Shown here in pieces: positions 9,472 through 15,662 of a DNA stretch of 35,542 bases (position 1 is the stretch's first letter; each line of letters begins with the position of its first letter). Source of the stretch: an uncultured Lactobacillus sp. (GTDB lineage Bacteria > Bacillota > Bacilli > Lactobacillales > Lactobacillaceae). Below the pieces are notes generated by a model, which made no database searches, was not told where the DNA came from, and was given only the letters and a program-made list of their open reading frames with translations. The position numbers and the translations under genes are program-made. The stretch spans positions 1 to 35,542 of the forward strand of contig NZ_CAJURR010000023.1 in NCBI RefSeq assembly GCF_910589175.1. The letters are read 5' to 3'.

Positions 9472-9527
9472 AAGATACTGTCATTTTTCATTTACTTTTA
9501 TAAAAGTTGTTGAAATAGCAGTATCTT
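9472..9527. repeat. Nested inverted repeat overlapping the opp promoter
   Basis: AAGATACTGTCATTT (9472-9486) and AAATAGCAGTATCTT (9513-9527) pair at 13 of 15 positions. The 26-base loop contains a perfect 14-base palindrome, ACTTTTATAAAAGT (9494-9507). The palindrome ends just before the -35 hexamer, and the right arm lies in the promoter spacer. No long T-run follows directly, so an operator or looping site fits better than a simple acpP terminator. Identity of a binding protein is unknown. Confidence 0.6.
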
Positions 9528-9538
9528 TTGTTTATAAT
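9510..9538 (+). promoter_or_regulatory. Predicted promoter of oppDFBC
   Basis: TTGAAA (9510-9515), 17-base spacer, TATAAT (9533-9538): a near-consensus vegetative promoter about 65 bases before the oppD start. It is embedded in the inverted repeat at 9472-9527, which suggests control by a repressor or activator. Confidence 0.75.
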
Positions 9539-9605
9539 AATGACATTAAATTGAAAATCTAATTGACTTTTAATAATGTCGTAAGGTTTGAGAGGAGAAT
9601 GGCCT

Positions 9606-10616
9606 TTGGAAAAGCAAAGTGATCTTTTATTAGATATCGAACACTTGCATACCGCATATCGTTTACACGGTAAGTTTTATGATGCCGCTGATGACATTAA
9701 CTTAACCTTGAAACGAAATGAGATTTTGGCAGTTGTTGGAGAATCTGGTTGTGGTAAAAGTACAATTGCTTCAAGCATTATTGGTTTATATGACCACAAA
9801 AATACGAAAGTAACTGGCGATATTTTATACAATGAATTAAATCTAGTTAACTTAAATGAATCATTGTTTAATAAAATTCGTGGTAATAATATTGGGATGA
9901 TTTTCCAGGATCCATTAGCATCTCTTAATCCATTGATGAAGGTTGGAGATCAAGTTGCTGAGACACTTTACTATCATACGGATATGGATGAAAAAGCTCG
10001 TCATGCACGTGTAATTGAACTCTTTAATCAAGTTGGGATGCCTCGTCCAGAAGAAATGTATGAGATGTACCCACATGAATTATCTGGTGGTTTACGTCAA
10101 CGTGTAGTAATTGCGATTGCAATTGCATGTAAGCCAGAAATTATTATTGCTGATGAACCAACTACCGCTTTGGATGTTACTATTCAGGCACAAATCTTAG
10201 ATTTACTTAAAGAAATTCAAAAAGAATCTCAGTCAGGGATTGTTTTAATTACACACGACTTAGGTGTTGTTGCTGAAACTGCTGATCAAGTAGCAGTTAT
10301 GTATGCAGGACAAATTGTTGAAAAAGCTGATGTTAAAACAATTTTTGAAAATCCTCTTCATCCATATACACGTTCACTTTTGCACTCTATGCCACAAACA
10401 GATGATGAAAGTGAAGACCTACATGTGATTCATGGTACAGTTCCTTCATTGATTAATATGCCAAGAACTGGGGATAGATTTGCAGCTAGAATTCCTTGGA
10501 TTCCAGCTAGTGCTCATGAAGAGAATCCTAAGATTCATGAAGTTGAACCCGGACATTTTGTAAGATGTACTTGCTGGCAAAGCTTCCATTTCCAAGATGA
10601 AGAGAAGAAAGGATAG
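9606..10616 (+). CDS. oppD: Oligopeptide ABC transporter ATP-binding protein OppD
   Basis: One of the two ATPases driving peptide import through OppBC. The 336 residues show Walker A GESGCGKST (45-53), Q-loop IFQDPLASLNPLMKV, signature LSGGLRQRV, Walker B IIIADEPTTALD and switch LITHDLGVV, then the OppD/AmiE C-terminal extension. The start is TTG at 9606: AGAGGAG ends 8 bases before it. The ATG at 9599 is in another frame and stops after seven sense codons, and the upstream in-frame TTG at 9588 precedes the ribosome binding site. In the C-terminal region, three of the four cysteines that hold a [4Fe-4S] cluster in many OppD/DppD proteins are replaced (GDRFAARIPWIP); only the final RCTC remains. 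Confidence 0.93.
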   Translation: MEKQSDLLLDIEHLHTAYRLHGKFYDAADDINLTLKRNEILAVVGESGCGKSTIASSIIGLYDHKNTKVTGDILYNELNLVNLNESLFNKIRGNNIGMIFQDPLASLNPLMKVGDQVAETLYYHTDMDEKARHARVIELFNQVGMPRPEEMYEMYPHELSGGLRQRVVIAIAIACKPEIIIADEPTTALDVTIQAQILDLLKEIQKESQSGIVLITHDLGVVAETADQVAVMYAGQIVEKADVKTIFENPLHPYTRSLLHSMPQTDDESEDLHVIHGTVPSLINMPRTGDRFAARIPWIPASAHEENPKIHEVEPGHFVRCTCWQSFHFQDEEKKG

Positions 10617-10622
10617 GAAATT

Positions 10623-11591
10623 ATGGCCGATGAAATAATCGAAATAAAAAATTTAAAAGTTCACTATCCAATTCGTTCTGGATTTTGGAATAGAGTTACT
10701 GGATATGTCAAAGCCGTTGATGGGATTAATCTTTCAATTAAAGAAGGAGAAACTTACGGTCTAATTGGAGAATCAGGTTCCGGTAAATCAACTACTGGTA
10801 AAGCAATTGTTGGTGTAGAAAAAGTAACTAGCGGACAAATTTTGTATAAAGGCGTTGATGTTACTAAAGCATCAAATCGGAAAAAGCTTAACTACAATAA
10901 AGATGTTCAAATGATTTTCCAGGATTCAATGTCGAGTTTAAATCCTAGAAAACGAATTGAAGATATTATTGCTGAACCTATTAGAAACTTTGAAAACTTG
11001 ACAACCGATGAAGAAAGAAAACGAGTTCAAGAACTACTAGATATTGTTGGTATGCCTAGTGATGCTATCTACAAATATCCACACGAATTCTCTGGTGGTC
11101 AACGTCAAAGAATTGGGGTAGCACGTGCGGTAGCCACTAGACCGAAGTTGATCGTAGCAGATGAACCAACTTCAGCTTTAGACTTATCTGTTCAAGCACA
11201 GGTTTTGAACTTTATGAAACATATTCAACAAGAATACAATATTGCCTATCTCTTCATTTCACACGACTTAGGTGTTGTAAAGCACATGTCAGAAGATATT
11301 GCTATTATGCACCGTGGACGTTTTGTAGAAATTGGTAAACGTGATCAAATTTACAAGAATCCAATGCATATTTATACAAAGCGTCTACTTTCTGCAATTC
11401 CTGTTGTTGATGTTGAAAATAGAGAAAAACATAAGGAAGAGCGTCAACGTGTAGAACAAGAATTCTTGCAAGATCAAGATAAATGGTATGAAAAAGATGG
11501 TCGAGTATTACCACTACAAAAAGTTGCTGATCGTCATTTTGTTGCTTTGCCTAAAGATATGATTGAGCAAGAATTGAAGGAGGGAGAATAG
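10623..11591 (+). CDS. oppF: Oligopeptide ABC transporter ATP-binding protein OppF
   Basis: Second ATPase of the peptide importer, pairing with OppD under the OppBC channel. The 322 residues contain Walker A GESGSGKST (49-57), Q-loop IFQDSMSSLNPR, signature FSGGQRQRI, Walker B LIVADEPTSALD and LFISHDLGVV. The C terminus after about residue 260 is a charged tail (EERQRVEQEFLQDQDKWYEK) without cysteines, as in the lactic-acid-bacterial AmiF/OppF branch. It starts 6 bases after oppD with AGGAAATT just before the ATG. Operon order is D-F-B-C, and no binding-protein gene is inside the operon. Confidence 0.95.
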   Translation: MADEIIEIKNLKVHYPIRSGFWNRVTGYVKAVDGINLSIKEGETYGLIGESGSGKSTTGKAIVGVEKVTSGQILYKGVDVTKASNRKKLNYNKDVQMIFQDSMSSLNPRKRIEDIIAEPIRNFENLTTDEERKRVQELLDIVGMPSDAIYKYPHEFSGGQRQRIGVARAVATRPKLIVADEPTSALDLSVQAQVLNFMKHIQQEYNIAYLFISHDLGVVKHMSEDIAIMHRGRFVEIGKRDQIYKNPMHIYTKRLLSAIPVVDVENREKHKEERQRVEQEFLQDQDKWYEKDGRVLPLQKVADRHFVALPKDMIEQELKEGE

Positions 11592-11593
11592 AT

Positions 11594-12556
11594 ATGTGGA
11601 AAACGGTTTTACGTCGAATCCTGATTATGATCCCACAGTTACTTATCTTGAGTTTACTAGTCTTTATTTTGGCTAAAATGATGCCTGGTGACCCATTTAC
11701 TGGAATGATTAATCCGAATTCAGACCCTAAGGAAATTGCAAGATTAAGACAAGAATATGGATTAAACGATCCAGTTTGGGTGCAATATACTCGCTGGCTT
11801 GGAAATATGTTCCATGGTGATTTAGGACAATCATATATTCAAAAAGTTCCAGTTACTTCTTTGATTTGGGATCGTGCAGTTAACACTTTCTGGTTGTCTT
11901 TAATGACTGTTGTCTTAACTTATGTAATTGCTATTCCATTAGGTGTTACTGCAGGTCGTCACCAAGATGAATGGCAAGATCATGGAGTACAAATTTTTAA
12001 CTATATTACATTCGCAGTACCTCCATTTGTTTTCTACATTTTAGGTATTTGGTTATTTGGATTTACTTTAGGGTGGTTCCCAATCTCAGGTTCTGTTAGT
12101 GCAGATGTAAATCCAGGAACACTTGCTTATTTCTGGAGTAGAATTTATCACCTAATTTTACCTTCAATTCTTTGTGCTTTAATCTCTACTACAACTATTG
12201 TTCAATACTTAAGAACGGGTATTGTCGATAACAAGGTTGAAGATTATGTAAGAACTGCACGTAGTAAGGGTGTACCTGAAAATGTTGTTTTCAATAAACA
12301 TATTTTAAGAAACTCACTTTTACCAATTGCTGCATTCTTTGGTAATACTATTACTGGTTTACTTTCAGGTTCAATGGTTATTGAATCAGTGTTTAGTTAT
12401 CCTGGTATGGGTAAATTGTTCCTTGATTCTATTGGACAACGTGACTACACAACTTTAACTGCATTGATTTTATTATTTGGTGTGTTAACTTTAGTTGGTA
12501 ACTTATTATCTGATATTATCATGAGTATTATTGACCCAAGAATTCGGATTAAGTAG
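11594..12556 (+). CDS. oppB: Oligopeptide ABC transporter permease OppB
   Basis: Membrane subunit forming half of the peptide channel. The 320 residues begin with a membrane helix (IPQLLILSLLVFILAKMMPG), followed by the periplasmic-type DPFTGMINPNSDP loop and about five more hydrophobic segments. The cytoplasmic EAA-like loop DYVRTARSKGVPENVVFNKH (near residues 215-235), which contacts the ATPase, is clear. The C terminus ends YTTLTALILLFGVLTLVGNLLSDII-like, usual for the DppB/OppB family. GGAGGGAG precedes the ATG, and the gap after oppF is 2 bases. Confidence 0.95.
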   Translation: MWKTVLRRILIMIPQLLILSLLVFILAKMMPGDPFTGMINPNSDPKEIARLRQEYGLNDPVWVQYTRWLGNMFHGDLGQSYIQKVPVTSLIWDRAVNTFWLSLMTVVLTYVIAIPLGVTAGRHQDEWQDHGVQIFNYITFAVPPFVFYILGIWLFGFTLGWFPISGSVSADVNPGTLAYFWSRIYHLILPSILCALISTTTIVQYLRTGIVDNKVEDYVRTARSKGVPENVVFNKHILRNSLLPIAAFFGNTITGLLSGSMVIESVFSYPGMGKLFLDSIGQRDYTTLTALILLFGVLTLVGNLLSDIIMSIIDPRIRIK

Positions 12557-12572
12557 GGAGGAGTAGTAAATT

Positions 12573-13487
12573 ATGGCTAAAGATAAAAATACATCGAAAA
12601 AAGATCAAAATGCTAAAACCTCTCTACCACCATCTGGATTTAAGATTATTGTACGTGAGGTTTGGCGTGATAAGGTAGCATTTGTTTCATTCTGTATTAT
12701 TGTAGCTATCTTATTATTCACTTTTGTTGGTTCTTTATTCTTAAACAAGAGTCAAGTAACAGAGATTAATATTGCAGAAGCATATTATGCTTGGGGTGAA
12801 TCTGGTCACGTCTTTGGTACAGACGATGGTGGCCGTGATATCTTGAAGTTACTAATGATGGGTGGACGTAACTCTATTTTGATTGGTCTATCTGTTACTG
12901 TTCTTTGTGAAGGTGTCGGACTTTTAGTTGGTTTGTTTTCAGGTTACTTTGGTGGGGTAACTGACGCAGTTATCATGCGTATAGTTGATTTCATTCAAAT
13001 TTTACCGCAATTCCCAATCATTATTGTTTTAACTACTGTTATTCCTAACTACAATGCTTGGACTTTGGTATTATTGATTTCTATGTTTGGGTGGACTTCA
13101 ACTGCAAGATATTTCCGGGCGTTTGTTTTGTCACAGAGAGAACGAGAATATGTTTTGGCTTCCAAGACTTCCGGTTCTTCTAACTTAACAATTATGTTCC
13201 GTGAAGTTTTGCCTAACATTACTTCAGCTTTGGTAATTGATGTCGTATTGATGATTGCCGGAAACATTGGTATTGAAACTACTTTATCCTTCTTGGGATA
13301 TGGATTACCAACCACTACACCATCCCTTGGTACTTTAATTGGATTTGCTAATGACCCAGTTAACGTTACTACACGTCCATGGTTATGGATGCCAGCAACT
13401 ATTTTGTTGTTGATTATTTCCTTGAGTATTAACTATGTTGGTCGTGCTCTTCAAAGAGCTGGGGATGCTCGTCAACGTGAAAATTAA
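12573..13487 (+). CDS. oppC: Oligopeptide ABC transporter permease OppC
   Basis: Second membrane subunit of the peptide channel. The 304 residues have an N-terminal basic cytosolic tail, a first membrane helix at about 35-55, the loop motif HVFGTDDGGRDI typical of OppC/DppC, and four to five more helices. The EAA-like loop EREYVLASKTSGSSNLTIMF near 190 docks on an ATPase. The family ending PATILLLIISLSINYVG is present. GGGAGGAG lies before the ATG. It is the last gene of the operon; a stem-loop terminator follows 19 bases later. Confidence 0.95.
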   Translation: MAKDKNTSKKDQNAKTSLPPSGFKIIVREVWRDKVAFVSFCIIVAILLFTFVGSLFLNKSQVTEINIAEAYYAWGESGHVFGTDDGGRDILKLLMMGGRNSILIGLSVTVLCEGVGLLVGLFSGYFGGVTDAVIMRIVDFIQILPQFPIIIVLTTVIPNYNAWTLVLLISMFGWTSTARYFRAFVLSQREREYVLASKTSGSSNLTIMFREVLPNITSALVIDVVLMIAGNIGIETTLSFLGYGLPTTTPSLGTLIGFANDPVNVTTRPWLWMPATILLLIISLSINYVGRALQRAGDARQREN

Positions 13488-13506
13488 ATTTAATTATTTA
13501 AACATT

Positions 13507-13537
13507 AAAAAGCAACTCATAATTGAGTTGCTTTTTT
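13507..13537 (+). terminator. Rho-independent terminator after oppC
   Basis: AAAAAGCAACTCA (13507-13519), a 4-base loop and TGAGTTGCTTTTT (13524-13536) form a perfect stem followed by T. It separates oppDFBC from the receptor gene oppA1. Confidence 0.9.
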
Positions 13538-13779
13538 GCATGTCTTTGTATAAATGTTAAAGAATGGAGGAAATATTTATATTATAAATGGGCATAAAAT
13601 AAGTTTTTTATGGTAAACATAATAGTGAACAAACGTTAATACATCAGTATTTTATAGCAATTTAGTCGAATTAAAATTAAAAAATATTAAAAATAATTGA
13701 GTAAAAACATTGTATTATGAGTTTAGTGATGATAATATTAAATCATCAACTTGTCCCAAATAGATGGAGGAATATAACT
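13538..13779 (+). other. AT-rich leader region before oppA1
   Basis: About 240 bases with no credible gene. It holds a small inverted repeat AATAC-ATCA-GTATT (13638-13651), a GGAGG at 13565-13569 without a useful reading frame after it (only a four-codon ATG frame), and the oppA1 promoter and leader near its end. The remainder is A/T-rich without features I can name. Confidence 0.6.
13710..13756 (+). promoter_or_regulatory. oppA1 promoter and shared leader motif
   Basis: TTGTAT (13710-13715), 17-base spacer, TAATAT (13733-13738) preceded by TGA (extended -10). The predicted transcript starts at about 13745, where the 12-base motif ATCAACTTGTCC (13745-13756) begins; the same motif occupies the same place before oppA2. 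A TGATGA/TCATCA inverted repeat (13727-13748) straddles the -10 and could be an operator. Confidence 0.55.
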
Positions 13780-15534
13780 ATGAAGAAAGCCAAACTATTT
13801 GGAAGTTTAACTTTACTTTCTGGTGTTGCTTTAACATTAGCAGCATGTGGTAACAATTCAAATTCAAAAGTAGATAACCCAACTAAGAACTTTAAATCAG
13901 CTACTCCAAAGAAAGCTGTTAAAAAGGGTGGTACAGTAAGTGTTGCCCTTGAATCTGATACACCATTTACTGGTATCTTTTTAAATGAACTTTCCGATAC
14001 TCAGAATGACTCTGATGCTATGGCACCTGCTAATGAAGGGTTATTTGATACTGATGATACTTATCAAATTAATGACAAAGGACCAGCTACATTAAAATTA
14101 GATAATGATAACAAAACTGCTACTATTAAAATTAAGAATGGTGTTAAGTGGTCAGATGGTAAGCAAGTAACTGCTAAGGATGTTGAATATTCTTACGAAA
14201 TTATTGCTAACAAGGCAACTAAGTCATCACGTTATACTGACTCACTTCAAAATATTATTGGTATGAGTGAATACCACGATGGTAAATCTAACACTATTTC
14301 TGGTATTGAAATGCCGGATGGTGAAAATGGAAGAACCGTTGTTATTCACTTCAAAGAAATGAAGCCAGGTATGAAGTTCAGTGGTAACGGCTACTTCTGG
14401 GAATATGCTGCCCCATATCACTACTTGAAGGATGTTCCATTTGATAAACTACAATCATCTGATCAAGTAAGAAAGAAGCCACTATTCTTTGGTCCATATA
14501 AGATGAGTAAGGTTGTACGTGGTCAAGCAGTAACATTTGTTCCTAACAAGTACTACTGGAGAGGTACACCAAAATTAGATAAAGTAACAATTCAAGTTTT
14601 GAACCCAAACTCAGCTTCTCAAGCCATTAAGAGTCATAAGTATGATATTGCCGGTGTAATCAATACTCAATGGAAGAACGTTGCCAATACTGATAATGTT
14701 AACTGGATCGCTAAGATTCCTTTGTCTTATCGTTACCTAGGTTTTAAGGTAGGTAAGTGGGATGCAGCTAAAGGCGAAAACGTAATGGATAAGAATTCAA
14801 AGATGAATAATAAAGCATTACGTCAAGCTATTGCTTATGGTATGAATATCTCTGCTGTAAATAAACGTTATACCAACGGTTTGACTTTCCATATTCCAAC
14901 TTTAATTCCAGCACAATTTGGTAAGTACTTCGATAAAAATGTTAAGGGCTACGATTACAATATCAAGAAGGGGAATGAAATTCTTGATAAAGCTGGATAT
15001 AAGAAGAAGGGTAAGTACCGTGTTCAACCAAATGGTAAGCCTTTAACTATCCATTTTGCAGCTATGAGTGGTGACTCTACTCAAGAACCAATTATTCAAA
15101 ACTATATCCAACAATGGAAGAAATTAGGCTTGAATGTTAAGTTAACTGGTGGTCGTTTGATGGAAATGAACTCCTTCTATGACAAGGTCCAAAATGATTC
15201 TAAAGACGTAGATATGTTCATGGGTGCATGGTCATTATCTTCAGAACCATCACCAAATGACTTGTACAGCGCAAAAGCACCATACAACTTTAGTCGTTTT
15301 GTAACTGCTAAGAACACTAAGTTACTTCAAGAAATGGATTCACAAAAGGCATTTAATACTAATTACCGTGTTAAGAAATTCCATGAATGGCAAAAATATA
15401 TGGATGATGAAGCCTACGTTGTTCCAGTATCTAACAGTTATAGTATTGATGCAGTTAACAGCAAGATTACAGGTTACTCATCTAAACCATCAGCAGCAAA
15501 CAGCTTATGGTATAATGTAGGAATTGCAAAATAA
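13780..15534 (+). CDS. oppA: Oligopeptide-binding lipoprotein OppA, copy 1
   Basis: Extracellular receptor that captures peptides and hands them to OppBCDF. The 584 residues begin with a lipoprotein signal peptide, MKKAKLFGSLTLLSGVALTLAAC, with Cys23 as lipidated residue. The family solute-binding domain (SBP_bac_5) follows: KWSDGKQVTAKDVEYSYEII near 120, QAIAYGMNI near 370, and AWSLSSEPSPND near 485. The ATG at 13780 follows GATGGAGG; the longer open frame upstream has no ribosome binding site. It has its own promoter and terminator rather than being in the oppDFBC operon, which permits excess receptor over transporter. A close paralogue follows. Peptide specificity cannot be read from sequence. 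Confidence 0.94.
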   Translation: MKKAKLFGSLTLLSGVALTLAACGNNSNSKVDNPTKNFKSATPKKAVKKGGTVSVALESDTPFTGIFLNELSDTQNDSDAMAPANEGLFDTDDTYQINDKGPATLKLDNDNKTATIKIKNGVKWSDGKQVTAKDVEYSYEIIANKATKSSRYTDSLQNIIGMSEYHDGKSNTISGIEMPDGENGRTVVIHFKEMKPGMKFSGNGYFWEYAAPYHYLKDVPFDKLQSSDQVRKKPLFFGPYKMSKVVRGQAVTFVPNKYYWRGTPKLDKVTIQVLNPNSASQAIKSHKYDIAGVINTQWKNVANTDNVNWIAKIPLSYRYLGFKVGKWDAAKGENVMDKNSKMNNKALRQAIAYGMNISAVNKRYTNGLTFHIPTLIPAQFGKYFDKNVKGYDYNIKKGNEILDKAGYKKKGKYRVQPNGKPLTIHFAAMSGDSTQEPIIQNYIQQWKKLGLNVKLTGGRLMEMNSFYDKVQNDSKDVDMFMGAWSLSSEPSPNDLYSAKAPYNFSRFVTAKNTKLLQEMDSQKAFNTNYRVKKFHEWQKYMDDEAYVVPVSNSYSIDAVNSKITGYSSKPSAANSLWYNVGIAK

Positions 15535-15554
15535 TATTAGATAAATTTCTTCAT

Positions 15555-15586
15555 AAAGATCGTCTTAAGTGACGGTCTTTTTTTTT
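15555..15586 (+). terminator. Terminator after oppA1
   Basis: AAAGATCGTC (15555-15564), loop TTAAGT, GACGGTCTTT (15571-15580) with one G-U pair, then a long T-run. It isolates oppA1 from oppA2. Confidence 0.88.
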
Positions 15587-15593
15587 ATTTAAG

Positions 15594-15640
15594 TTGTTTT
15601 AATCGTTTTCAGTGCTAAAATTAAATATATCAACTTGTCC
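15594..15640 (+). promoter_or_regulatory. oppA2 promoter and shared leader motif
   Basis: TTGTTT (15594-15599), 16-base spacer, TAAAAT (15616-15621) preceded by TGC (extended -10). The predicted start is close to 15628, so the mRNA would open with ATCAACTTGTCC (15629-15640), identical to the oppA1 leader. The region from TTAAAT through TTGTCC is nearly the same in both copies. Confidence 0.6.
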
Positions 15641-15654
15641 AATGTTATTGGAGG
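15638..15654 (+). promoter_or_regulatory. Hairpin covering the oppA2 ribosome binding site
   Basis: TCCAAT (15638-15643), loop GTT, ATTGGA (15647-15652) form a perfect 6-bp stem that includes GGA of the Shine-Dalgarno GGAGG (15650-15654). The oppA1 leader can form a weaker equivalent (TCCCA with TGGA, one bulge). It could damp or regulate translation. Confidence 0.5.
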
Positions 15655-15662
15655 AAAAATTA

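Noticed and set aside
9472..9527. The acpP-oppD inverted repeat as a plain terminator
   Set aside because: The loop is 26 bases, the arms have mismatches, and the T-rich sequence after the right arm is interrupted and serves as the promoter spacer. Not wholly excluded.
9599..9622. Short ATG frame at the oppD start as a gene
   Set aside because: Only seven sense codons and too close to the Shine-Dalgarno for efficient starting; kept only as an observation on oppD translation.
13697..13718. TTGAGT and TATTAT as the oppA1 promoter
   Set aside because: The spacing is only 10 bases; TTGTAT-17-TGATAATAT slightly downstream is far better and agrees with the oppA2 arrangement.
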